Shown here: piece after piece, positions 1-5,650 of the stretch | Position numbering within the stretch: position 1 is the first letter of the stretch | How the letters are laid out: every line of letters begins with the position of its first letter | NCBI GenBank assembly: GCA_027310735.1 | Contig: DAIDAH010000108.1 | Coordinates: 1 to 9,304 of the forward strand | From: Methylotenera sp. | GTDB taxonomy: Bacteria > Pseudomonadota > Gammaproteobacteria > Burkholderiales > Methylophilaceae | Length of the DNA stretch: 9,304 nt | Direction of reading: 5' to 3' | Translations under genes and position numbers: made by a program | Notes under the pieces: model-generated | Database searches by the model: none | Seen by the model: the letters and a program-made list of their open reading frames with translations, nothing else | Told to the model about the DNA's origin: nothing

Positions 1-657
1 CTGTATTTGCCGCCACACCTTGCACATTGGGGTATTGCAGTTTCAAACGGCACTGAAGACTGCATGACTTACTCTATTGGCTTTCGGGCACCTAAGCATC
101 AAGAGTTGGTTACTGAGTTTTTTGGTTTTATGCAGGATAAGTTAAATCAGGATAAGCTAGTTATAGCAGGAATATACCAAGATGCAGACTTAGCATTGCA
201 AGACCATCCTGCTGAAATTGGCAGCGCAATGGTGAGCAAGGTAAGCGAAATTCTACATAAAATTCAATGGGCTGAAACTGATGTAGCTGAGTTTCTAGGC
301 ACATATCTTTCCGACCCAAAAGCTGATGTAGTGTTTGATGCCAATAAAAAAATATCAATGCGCATTTTCAGAGAAAAGCTTGCCAAGCAAGGCATATCGC
401 TTGACCTAAAAACCCAAATGTTATTTTCTAATGACCAGTTTTTTATCAATGGTGAAGCTATAACTTTTACAGGAGAATTCGCAGATACTCTAGTATTACT
501 TGCAGACAAACGTCACATCAGCCCAAATGATTTAATTTTAAGCAAGCTTGAGTTAGAAAATTCGACTCAAACTAATAAACATAATGTACAGTTTATACAA
601 CAGCTATATGATTGGTATGTAGCAGGCTACCTACATTTAGGCTCTTTATTAAGATAA
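1..657 (+). CDS. roxA: Ribosomal protein uL16 arginine hydroxylase (RoxA/YcfD-type JmjC/cupin), 5' end missing
   Basis: The reading frame is open from the first base, so the start lies outside the window; the TTG at 7 is not the true start. Visible residues begin LYLPPHLAHWG, followed by CMTYSIGFRAP. This matches the end of the cupin barrel of YcfD/RoxA, an Fe(II)/2-oxoglutarate oxygenase that hydroxylates an arginine of ribosomal protein uL16. The His in AHWG (codon at 25-27) corresponds to the third iron ligand of the family; the HxD pair should lie upstream of the window. The rest (about residues 60-218) fits the helical linker and the winged-helix-like C-terminal dimerisation domain, ending YDWYVAGYLHLG, comparable with the NSGYWFFEG end of the E. 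coli protein. The next gene begins 14 nt after the stop, suggesting one transcript. Family assignment is by remembered motif similarity. Confidence 0.88.
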   Translation: MYLPPHLAHWGIAVSNGTEDCMTYSIGFRAPKHQELVTEFFGFMQDKLNQDKLVIAGIYQDADLALQDHPAEIGSAMVSKVSEILHKIQWAETDVAEFLGTYLSDPKADVVFDANKKISMRIFREKLAKQGISLDLKTQMLFSNDQFFINGEAITFTGEFADTLVLLADKRHISPNDLILSKLELENSTQTNKHNVQFIQQLYDWYVAGYLHLGSLLR

Positions 658-671
658 ATGCAGACAACATC

Positions 672-1169
672 ATGAACGACGACTCAACATTACCTCAGAA
701 TAAAATCATTGCAAGTGAACAGCTTTACTCCAAGGCAGTGAGTCTCATTTTAGCGAGTGCTCAGCGCGAACTATTGATTTTTGATCAAGATTTAAGTCGT
801 GGTGATTTTTGCAGCCTCTATAACAGCAACCTTTTACAACAATTTTTCACCAAAACCCCAACAAGCCATTTAACTATTATCTTGCAAGATACTAATTTTG
901 TTAAAGAGAAGTGTCCGCGACTAATTAATTTACTTAGCATATTTGGTCACAAAATGAGCATTTATGAAACAAACCTGTCAGCAAAGCACATCAAGGATTG
1001 TTTTGTAATAGCTGATGCACAGCACTACATCAACAGAATACATATAAATCAAGCGCGGTTTAAATATGGTTTAAGCGACACAGAGAATATTGGCATATTT
1101 AAGCTCAGATTTCAGGAACTGCTTGGCATGACAAAAGACATGATAACCATTACAAAATTAGGCTTGTAA
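672..1169 (+). CDS. Hypothetical protein, probable DUF7931 (PLD-like fold) family
   Basis: This is a soluble protein of 165 residues with no signal peptide or membrane segment. The frame extends upstream to 612, but that part lies inside roxA, so the ATG at 672 (MNDDSTLPQN) is the sensible start. Its Shine-Dalgarno sequence is weak, consistent with coupling to roxA 14 nt upstream. Visible pattern: an N-terminal helix (QLYSKAVSLILASAQ), a strand with ELLIFDQDLSRGDF, a strand HLTIILQD, and a later DCFVIADAQHYINRI segment. This alternation resembles the DUF7931 proteins of betaproteobacteria, which have a phospholipase D-like fold, but no HKD catalytic motif is visible, so enzymatic activity is doubtful. 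DUF7931 is often linked to GNAT acetyltransferases; none is seen here. The family call is from memory and tentative; the gene itself is well supported by codon structure and position. The biological role is unknown. Confidence 0.7.
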   Translation: MNDDSTLPQNKIIASEQLYSKAVSLILASAQRELLIFDQDLSRGDFCSLYNSNLLQQFFTKTPTSHLTIILQDTNFVKEKCPRLINLLSIFGHKMSIYETNLSAKHIKDCFVIADAQHYINRIHINQARFKYGLSDTENIGIFKLRFQELLGMTKDMITITKLGL

Positions 1170-1330
1170 AATCAGAATGTATGGGGATGCCCCTCTCAAC
1201 AAACATCATTTTTACTAGTCAAAAGTAGCAACATCAATCGCTTTTATTACTGAATTTTGTAAAATTAGGGAACTTTTTTAGAAATGTCTTTTTTATTTTC
1301 ATAAAACCCCTGTAAACCCAGCAATACTAC

Positions 1331-1358
1331 TGTTTTTATTTTTAATTACTGGTAGAAT
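1331..1358 (+). promoter_or_regulatory. Candidate extended -10 promoter of the lipoprotein gene
   Basis: TAGAAT at 1353-1358 is preceded by TG at 1350-1351 and one base, the extended -10 pattern. A weak -35-like TGTTTT sits at 1331-1336 with a 16-bp spacer. It would give a leader of roughly 85-90 nt before the ATG at 1452. It is inferred from the sequence pattern alone; the weak -35 limits confidence. Confidence 0.4.
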
Positions 1359-1392
1359 TTGCGCCACTCGGTACTGCAAATTAGGTGAAGCC

Positions 1393-1431
1393 TATAAGTG
1401 GTTATCGAAAAAAATTTTTTAACCAGTTATA
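1393..1431 (+). promoter_or_regulatory. Imperfect hairpin in the lipoprotein mRNA leader
   Basis: Arms 1393-1404 and 1420-1431 pair over 12 bp with a single G-G mismatch (1398 against 1426). The 15-nt loop holds seven A followed by T residues, which could pair further. The 3' arm ends 8 nt before the AAGGA ribosome binding site, so the hairpin sits just upstream of the site rather than hiding it. It could stabilise the mRNA or bind a protein or sRNA; it lacks the GC-rich stem followed by a U tract expected of a terminator. The function is not known. Confidence 0.45.
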
Positions 1432-1439
1432 AACCTTTT

Positions 1440-1444
1440 AAGGA
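1440..1444 (+). promoter_or_regulatory. Shine-Dalgarno AAGGA of the lipoprotein gene
   Basis: AAGGA lies 7 nt before the ATG at 1452. It is one of the clearest ribosome binding sites in the window and supports both the start and the reality of this low-complexity gene. Confidence 0.75.
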
Positions 1445-1451
1445 AATTTAA

Positions 1452-1679
1452 ATGACACGTTCACTTTTACTTGCTGCATTATTAGCTCTTGCTGTTACTG
1501 CATGTGGTCAAAAAGCTGCTGAAGCTCCAGCTGAAACAGCTCCTGCTGCTGAAGCTGCACCTGCACCTGCTGCTGCTCCAGAAGCTGCACCTGCAGAAGC
1601 TGCACCTGCTGCTGCTCCAGAAGCTGCACCTGCTGCTGCTCCAGAAGCTGCACCTGCTGCTCCAGAAGCTGCTAAGTAA
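1452..1679 (+). CDS. Small Ala/Pro/Glu-rich repeat lipoprotein
   Basis: The product is 75 residues. Residues 1-17 form a typical lipoprotein signal peptide (MTRSLLLAALLALAVTA) with lipobox V-T-A-C, so C18 should be lipidated and become residue 1 of the mature protein. Gly at +2 is compatible with sorting to the outer membrane. Almost all of the mature 58 residues are A, P or E, in a PEAAPAAA-like repeat, ending in a single K. Such a chain is acidic, probably extended or loosely helical, and has no catalytic look; it may act as a periplasmic spacer, but that is inference. The ORF is believed because it has a good AAGGA site, a proper signal peptide and lipobox, and a strong terminator 16 nt after the stop. 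Other frames across the repeat are also open because of the repeat composition and are not genes. I cannot name an established family. Confidence 0.85.
   Translation: MTRSLLLAALLALAVTACGQKAAEAPAETAPAAEAAPAPAAAPEAAPAEAAPAAAPEAAPAAAPEAAPAAPEAAK
1569..1673 (+). repeat. 24-nt in-frame tandem repeats inside the lipoprotein gene
   Basis: The unit encodes AAAPEAAP. Identical 24-nt copies occupy 1569-1592, 1608-1631 and 1632-1655, the last two directly adjacent. A 15-nt shortened copy (AEAAP) lies at 1593-1607 and an 18-nt one (AAPEAA) at 1656-1673. All units are multiples of three, so copy-number change would keep the frame. Exact identity at the DNA level, including codon choice, suggests recent slippage or unequal exchange. 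Confidence 0.9.
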
Positions 1680-1695
1680 TTAGCCTTTAGTGCAT

Positions 1696-1730
1696 AATAA
1701 AAAAGCCGACTTTTAGTCGGCTTTTTTATT
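1696..1730. terminator. Bidirectional intrinsic terminator
   Basis: Two perfectly complementary 15-nt arms (1696-1710 and 1716-1730) flank a 5-nt loop. The core is GCCGAC/GTCGGC with six A on the left and six T on the right. Read on the plus strand it ends the lipoprotein transcript (stop at 1679); read on the minus strand it ends the hydrolase/bamC/dapA transcript (stop codon at 1745-1747, 14 nt away). It sits exactly between convergent genes. Confidence 0.95.
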
Positions 1731-1744
1731 GTCATCAATCTCAA

Positions 1745-2518
1745 TCATTTAATTTCTCGCCAATCAAAACCGTGCAATTGATCCGCAATACCAATCCAAT
1801 CCATCTCACACCCTAACACATTAGCCAAAGCAAGCTTAGCAAGCTGCGGCGTATTATTTTTAACACTCAAATGCGCAGCGACCACATGCTGTAGCTGGCT
1901 ATTATCCAACTTGGATAACAAATTGGCCGAATCCAAATTCTCCAAATGACCCCAATTGCCACCCACCCTCTTTTTTAAGGCCCAAGTATAAGGTCCTGCT
2001 TGCAACATATCGGCATCATGATTACACTCAAGCACCAAAGCCTTGCATCCACTTAGTTTTTCTTCAATATGTGAAGTCGTTCGACCAACATCTGTTAACA
2101 CACCCAAAGTACTGCTTCCGTCAGAAAAAACACACTGAATTGGCTCACGGGCATCGTGTGGCACTGGGTAAGGTTGAACTTCGATATCTGCAATAGCAAA
2201 TGGAGTATGACTATCAATCACATTGATTCGCAAATCGTGTTGACTAGGCAGATAACGCTCGACCATTTTAAGTGTGCCGTAAGTTAGCCATACAGGTATA
2301 TTGTATTTAGCTGCCAACTTAAAAGCACCACCAGCATGATCATCATGCTCATGCGTAATAATTATGCCAACCAAGTCTGCCGGGTTAAGATTTAACTGAA
2401 GCAATCTGCGTAGCGTTTCTTTTACACTAAATCCGCAATCTAACATTACCTTGGTTTGCGCAACGTCCACAACCAGCGCATTGCCAGCACTACCGCTACC
2501 TAGTGAGGCAAAACGCAT
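1745..2518 (-). CDS. MBL-fold metallo-hydrolase, YycJ/WalJ-like
   Basis: The product is 257 residues, cytoplasmic, with no signal peptide. It opens MRFASLGSGSAGNALVV with LDCG at 26-29, the usual first part of this family. The zinc motif THEHDDHAGG gives H56, H58, D60 and H61. Further conserved metal-site candidates are H121 (PVPHDA), D143 (LTDVG), H167 (ECNHD) and H216 (AAHLS), with GHLEN at 190-194. This layout fits the YycJ/WalJ group of metallo-beta-lactamase fold proteins, related to RNase-type and phosphodiesterase enzymes; the exact substrate is not established and cannot be read from the sequence. The gene starts 27 nt after the bamC stop and is probably the last gene of a dapA–bamC operon, an order I associate with betaproteobacteria. 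The ribosome binding site is weak (AAGAG-like). The fold is certain; the function is not. Confidence 0.9.
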   Translation of the reverse strand: MRFASLGSGSAGNALVVDVAQTKVMLDCGFSVKETLRRLLQLNLNPADLVGIIITHEHDDHAGGAFKLAAKYNIPVWLTYGTLKMVERYLPSQHDLRINVIDSHTPFAIADIEVQPYPVPHDAREPIQCVFSDGSSTLGVLTDVGRTTSHIEEKLSGCKALVLECNHDADMLQAGPYTWALKKRVGGNWGHLENLDSANLLSKLDNSQLQHVVAAHLSVKNNTPQLAKLALANVLGCEMDWIGIADQLHGFDWREIK

Positions 2519-2545
2519 AGTCAGAGCTCTTCATACTATGCCAAA

Positions 2546-3832
2546 TTATTTTAGCTGCTCGTACATCAAGGCGATAATTCGATTCGCTGTAGTAGTGTGT
2601 ATACGCGCACCATCTTTATCAACCACAGTCACCACCGCATTATCTTTATCGCCATCAGCTACTTTTATGCGGTATTGTTTTTCTGGATTTACTTTTTGCT
2701 TGTCATCACTACCCCAGAATTTCAGTCTTTCAACCATACTCTTCTCTTCTTTCTTAGGGGTAGCTTCTACCGCTTTGTCATCATTACCCCAGAATTTCAA
2801 ACTTTCAAACAAGCCTTTCTTTTTCGCAGGAGTATCGTCTATATCAACATCTGCATAGCGCACAAAAAATACGCCGTTAGAGCGGTCTTTGTCTTCTATC
2901 ACAAAACCAACTCTATCCAGCGCCAAACCTACACGACGCCATGCACGATCAAATGGATCATCCAAAACCAAGGTCGCGCTACCATCAGCCTCTTTTACAA
3001 CTTCAGCACGTTTTACAAGCTCAGCTTGAGCAACAATAGACTTAGACTTCTGCTCTTCAACCCCTAACTTCACCATTAAACGACGCAACAACTCAACATC
3101 CAACTCAGCATCATTGGCAGTAGACTCAGGTGCCGCTTTTGCTTCGGCTTTATAACCCGTTTCAATTTCACCGATATTTGTTCTCACTCGGTTTTTACCA
3201 TCATCCGGCGCACCTGAAATAGAGCGATGCGTCATATAAATTTCAGTAGTATTTGCTTTTTCACCGTTATCTAATCGAGTCCGGAATTTTTTCTTATCAG
3301 CAAAGCCTGATAACTTATCCAACCATTTATCAAATTTATCACCTACATTACCAGACTCATCCTTTTTAATCGCATCAGTATCAATCCATTCGGTTTCCAT
3401 AATGCCCAATTGAGGATTTTCAACGCGTACAGCAAAACCCATGTCAGTCCAGAAATCGCGAATCACTGGCCATATTTTTTCTGCTGGCGCATTAACAACA
3501 AGCCAGCGCTGCGCACCAGCTTTTTCCAACTTAACCCCTTCAGGGGTCGCCAACACTTTTTCGACACCAGTTTCTTGCCCGTCCTGAGCTTGGCTGTAAC
3601 TCGAATAGCTAGTACTACCAGGAATAGAATATGCGTCACTGGTTGGGCTTGCCGTTAGATCCGGCGGAACTTCTAATGGACGTGAACGGCCTGCACCCTT
3701 GTAATCAGGCGTATTATTAATAAATGGAATAGAGTCACAACCAGCCAAGCTTGCTGCCAACAGCACATAAACTGCTATCTTTTTTGCATTCGCACGTTGA
3801 GTGGTAACTAGTTTGATGTTGGTTTGTTTCAT
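2546..3832 (-). CDS. bamC: Outer-membrane assembly lipoprotein BamC (NlpB)
   Basis: The product is 428 residues. It has a long basic N-terminus, a hydrophobic stretch and lipobox L-A-G-C with C32 as the lipidated residue. After it comes the conserved low-structure segment PDYKGAGRSRPLEVPPDLT (42-60), which in E. coli BamC binds BamD. Two helix-grip domains follow, about 105-230 (QRWLVVNAPAEKIWPVIRDFW, then MGIMETEW-like strands) and about 286-425 (ATLVLDDPFDRAWRRVGLAL, VFFVRYADVD, YRIKVAD, ending IIALMYEQLK). The role is as an accessory lipoprotein of the BAM complex, which inserts beta-barrel proteins into the outer membrane. It is clearly longer than E. coli BamC (about 344 aa); part of the excess is a duplicated charged linker at 340-384. 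The start is fixed by the AAAGAGG site 5 nt upstream. Asp follows the lipidated Cys, which is unusual for an outer-membrane lipoprotein by E. coli rules. Confidence 0.93.
   Translation of the reverse strand: MKQTNIKLVTTQRANAKKIAVYVLLAASLAGCDSIPFINNTPDYKGAGRSRPLEVPPDLTASPTSDAYSIPGSTSYSSYSQAQDGQETGVEKVLATPEGVKLEKAGAQRWLVVNAPAEKIWPVIRDFWTDMGFAVRVENPQLGIMETEWIDTDAIKKDESGNVGDKFDKWLDKLSGFADKKKFRTRLDNGEKANTTEIYMTHRSISGAPDDGKNRVRTNIGEIETGYKAEAKAAPESTANDAELDVELLRRLMVKLGVEEQKSKSIVAQAELVKRAEVVKEADGSATLVLDDPFDRAWRRVGLALDRVGFVIEDKDRSNGVFFVRYADVDIDDTPAKKKGLFESLKFWGNDDKAVEATPKKEEKSMVERLKFWGSDDKQKVNPEKQYRIKVADGDKDNAVVTVVDKDGARIHTTTANRIIALMYEQLK
2703..2808 (-). repeat. Internal direct repeat within bamC
   Basis: Two 31-nt copies, 2703-2733 and 2778-2808, differ at three positions and lie 75 nt (25 codons) apart. 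They encode SLKFWGNDDK (residues 344-353) and RLKFWGSDDK (369-378), each followed by a Lys/Glu-rich stretch. They look like an in-frame tandem duplication of a 25-residue linker unit inside the C-terminal helix-grip domain. Confidence 0.85.
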
Positions 3833-3837
3833 TCAGA

Positions 3838-3844
3838 CCTCTTT
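3838..3844 (-). promoter_or_regulatory. Shine-Dalgarno AAAGAGG of bamC
   Basis: On the minus strand AAAGAGG lies 5 nt before the ATG at 3832-3830. It supports the chosen start with its unusually long N-terminal stretch before the hydrophobic part of the signal peptide. It lies inside the 29-bp gap after dapA, where no terminator is seen, so bamC is probably cotranscribed with dapA. Confidence 0.75.
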
Positions 3845-3861
3845 GTAAAGCTTTAAGCTAT

Positions 3862-4737
3862 TTATAGAATATTGGCTGGTTTGCACGCACTACGTAAAAC
3901 ATCATGATATTGCACTGACAAGTTGACTAAAGGCAAACGAATGCCTGTTTTAATTAAACCCATTTGCGCCAATACCCATTTCACAGGAATCGGGTTAGCT
4001 TCAACAAATAGTTTTTGATGTAATGCAAAGATTTTTGCATTAATTGCACGTGCAGTCACAGCATCACCAGCCATGGCACTAACACACATTTCATGCATTA
4101 GTTTTGGCACAACATTTGCCGTCACTGAAATCACGCCTTTTCCACCCAGCAACATTAAAGACAGTGCGGTAGCATCATCGCCACTATATACAGCAAAGTC
4201 CTCAGGTGCACGTAGCAATAAATCTGTACCTCGCTCGATGCCACCTGTTGCATCTTTAATACCAACAATATTTGGGTGTGCAGCTAAACGTAAAGTTGTA
4301 TCGTTAGTAATGTCACAAGCAGTACGGCCTGGTACGTTGTAAAGTATTTGTGGGATATCTACAGCATCCGCAATTGCTTTAAAGTGTTGATATAAACCTT
4401 CTTGAGTCGGTTTATTGTAATAAGGCGCCACCAGCAAGCAAGCATCAGCGCCTAGGTCTTTAGCTGTCTGCGTGAGCACGATAGCTTCTTTAGTCGAATT
4501 TGCACCTGTACCTGCAATCACTGGCACTCGTCCATTCACTTGACTCACTGCAGTTTTAATTAATAAGCAATGCTCTTCAAAATCCACAGTGGGGGACTCA
4601 CCTGTTGTTCCTACGATGACAATACCATCGCTGCCTTGATCCACATGAAAATCAATCAATGCATTTAAAGACGTAATATCCAAGCGCCCATCTTCAAACA
4701 TAGGCGTAACAATCGCGACTAAACTGCCTTGCAACAT
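3862..4737 (-). CDS. dapA: 4-hydroxy-tetrahydrodipicolinate synthase
   Basis: The product is 291 residues, the usual length of the family, and cytoplasmic. It condenses pyruvate with L-aspartate semialdehyde, the first committed step to diaminopimelate and lysine. The protein is a TIM barrel with all catalytic residues present at the E. coli numbering: T44 and T45 (GTTGES), Y107 (APYYNKP), Y133 (ILYNVPGRT), R138, and the Schiff-base lysine K161 (GIKDATGG). The start MLQGSLVAIVTPMF aligns with the usual MFTGSIVAIVTPM, so ATG at 4737 is right, although only a weak GGG-like ribosome binding site precedes it. It is the first gene of a probable dapA–bamC–hydrolase operon and is divergent from the rsx operon. 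No lysine riboswitch or leader peptide was recognised upstream. Confidence 0.97.
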   Translation of the reverse strand: MLQGSLVAIVTPMFEDGRLDITSLNALIDFHVDQGSDGIVIVGTTGESPTVDFEEHCLLIKTAVSQVNGRVPVIAGTGANSTKEAIVLTQTAKDLGADACLLVAPYYNKPTQEGLYQHFKAIADAVDIPQILYNVPGRTACDITNDTTLRLAAHPNIVGIKDATGGIERGTDLLLRAPEDFAVYSGDDATALSLMLLGGKGVISVTANVVPKLMHEMCVSAMAGDAVTARAINAKIFALHQKLFVEANPIPVKWVLAQMGLIKTGIRLPLVNLSVQYHDVLRSACKPANIL

Positions 4738-5003
4738 AGCAAACCCAAACTATTTATAATCTTGCATTTTAACTTAAAAGCATCATAAATAAACACTCCC
4801 CCACCGTAAACTTACAAGCGAAATAGTGTTACATGATGGATACCTCGCCCTTTGTTGGCGGTTATAGGCTTTTTGCTTGATTAGACTGGAATTAAACGCG
4901 GTATAATTACTCAAATAAATGTGCAATTTACGCTATGAATCGTTAGTACTGCGACTTAACAATATTTTTTACGACAACTTTAATAAATTATGACCTTTGA
5001 ATT
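4738..5003. other. Divergent dapA / rsxA intergenic region
   Basis: This 266-bp AT-rich region must carry promoters for both directions. On the plus strand TATAAT at 4902-4907 is the clearest box. For dapA the best minus-strand -10-like sequence is TATAAA inside 4751-4762, about 20 nt before the start codon, with no good -35. A short CGCC/GGCG hairpin (4846-4849 with 4857-4860) lies between them; no T tract follows, so I do not call it a terminator. No clear operator palindrome or Fe-S/redox regulator site was recognised. Confidence 0.6.
4877..4907 (+). promoter_or_regulatory. Candidate promoter of the rsx operon
   Basis: A perfect TATAAT is at 4902-4907. TTGATT at 4877-4882 is a plausible -35 with a 19-bp spacer, a little longer than ideal; TAGACT at 4882-4887 is the alternative but with only 14 bp. 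Transcription from about 4914 would give a leader of about 90 nt before rsxA. Sequence pattern only. Confidence 0.5.
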
Positions 5004-5597
5004 ATGACTTTTGATTTCCATCATTACATCATGATTTTAATCGGCACAGTGCTCGTGAATAACATTGTGCTAGTTAAAATTCTCGGCCTGTGCCCATTTA
5101 TGGGAGTCTCTAAAAAACTGGAAGCTTCCATAGGCATGGCAGGCGCTACAGCACTGGTGCTCAGCATCGGCTCTATGACAAGCTGGGGCATCAATCACTT
5201 TTTGCTTGAACCTAACGGTTTAGAATACTTACGCACACTGTCTTTCATAGTCATTATTGCTGGTGTAGTTCAATTCACCGAGATGGTCATGGAAAAAAAC
5301 TTCCCTCCTTTATATCAAGGGCTGGGAATTTTCCTGCCGCTCATCACCACCAACTGCGCCGTACTTGGCATTCCATTACTCAACGCTCAAGCCAGTCATA
5401 GCTTTCTGGAATCCTTACTTTTCGGCCTAGGCGGTGCAGTCGGATTTTCTTTGGTGCTCATTTTATTCGCATCCATGCGCGAAAGACTAGAAGCCGCGGA
5501 CGTCCCACTAGCACTCAAAGGCTCAGCAATAGCAATGGTCACCGCTGCACTCATGAGTTTGGCATTCATGGGATTTGCCGGCCTAGATAGATACTAA
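5004..5597 (+). CDS. rsxA: Rnf/Rsx electron transport complex subunit A
   Basis: The product is 197 residues (E. coli RsxA is 193), an integral membrane protein with about six hydrophobic segments. Signature stretches are GTVLVNNIVLVKILGLCPFMG, then VVQFTEMVMEK, GIFLPLITTNCAVLG and MSLAFMGFAGL at the end. C30 (GLCPFMG) and C118 (TTNCAVLG) are the family cysteines that, together with those of the partner RsxE, hold a [2Fe-2S] cluster in the membrane core, as known from Rnf and Nqr structures. RsxE itself should lie beyond the window. The gene is first in the operon, 266 bp from divergent dapA. No Shine-Dalgarno precedes the ATG at 5004; a five-codon ORF (4990-5007) overlaps this start by ATGA. 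Homologue alignment (VNNIVLVK close to the N-terminus) supports the chosen start. Confidence 0.96.
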   Translation: MTFDFHHYIMILIGTVLVNNIVLVKILGLCPFMGVSKKLEASIGMAGATALVLSIGSMTSWGINHFLLEPNGLEYLRTLSFIVIIAGVVQFTEMVMEKNFPPLYQGLGIFLPLITTNCAVLGIPLLNAQASHSFLESLLFGLGGAVGFSLVLILFASMRERLEAADVPLALKGSAIAMVTAALMSLAFMGFAGLDRY

Positions 5598-5650
5598 TAT
5601 ATCCCACAATTGCTTAATGAATACTTGCTCCATTTAATTACTACACCCAC

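Larger units (their letters stand above)
1170..1451. other. Intergenic region with leader of the lipoprotein gene
   Basis: This 282-bp AT-rich gap holds no convincing ORF or known RNA gene. The first part has a GGGG-ATG-CCCC mini-hairpin (1183-1193) without a T tract, so no clear terminator for the upstream gene pair. The second part carries a possible extended -10 promoter (1350-1358), a 12-bp imperfect hairpin (1393-1431) and a good ribosome binding site (1440-1444), all pointing towards the lipoprotein gene. Confidence 0.6.

Noticed and set aside
612..671. Upstream extension of the DUF7931-like gene to ATG 612
   Set aside because: It would lie wholly inside the end of roxA and adds a sequence unlike a real N-terminus; ATG 672 is just after the roxA stop.
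1183..1193. GGGG-ATG-CCCC mini-hairpin after the DUF7931-like gene
   Set aside because: Only four base pairs, a three-base loop and no T tract; too weak for an intrinsic terminator.
1489..1683. Plus-strand Leu/His/Lys repeat ORF overlapping the lipoprotein
   Set aside because: A frame shadow of the same repeat; the lipobox frame has the ribosome site and signal peptide.
1508..1744. Minus-strand ORF rich in Gly/Ala/Ser across the lipoprotein gene
   Set aside because: It is the antisense of the repeat and runs through the terminator. No signal or ribosome site; the open frame is a by-product of the GCT/GCA repeat.
2451..3067. Two long plus-strand ORFs opposite bamC and the hydrolase start
   Set aside because: Both lie antisense to well-supported conserved genes and show no recognisable motif; membrane-like composition comes from the complement of charged codons.
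3846..3855. TAAAGCTTTA perfect palindrome between bamC and dapA
   Set aside because: A 10-bp AT-rich palindrome is expected by chance, and it lies between cotranscribed genes rather than at a promoter.
4738..4900. Possible lysine riboswitch or attenuator upstream of dapA
   Set aside because: The leader is too short and lacks the multi-helix core; no Lys-rich leader peptide or terminator is seen.
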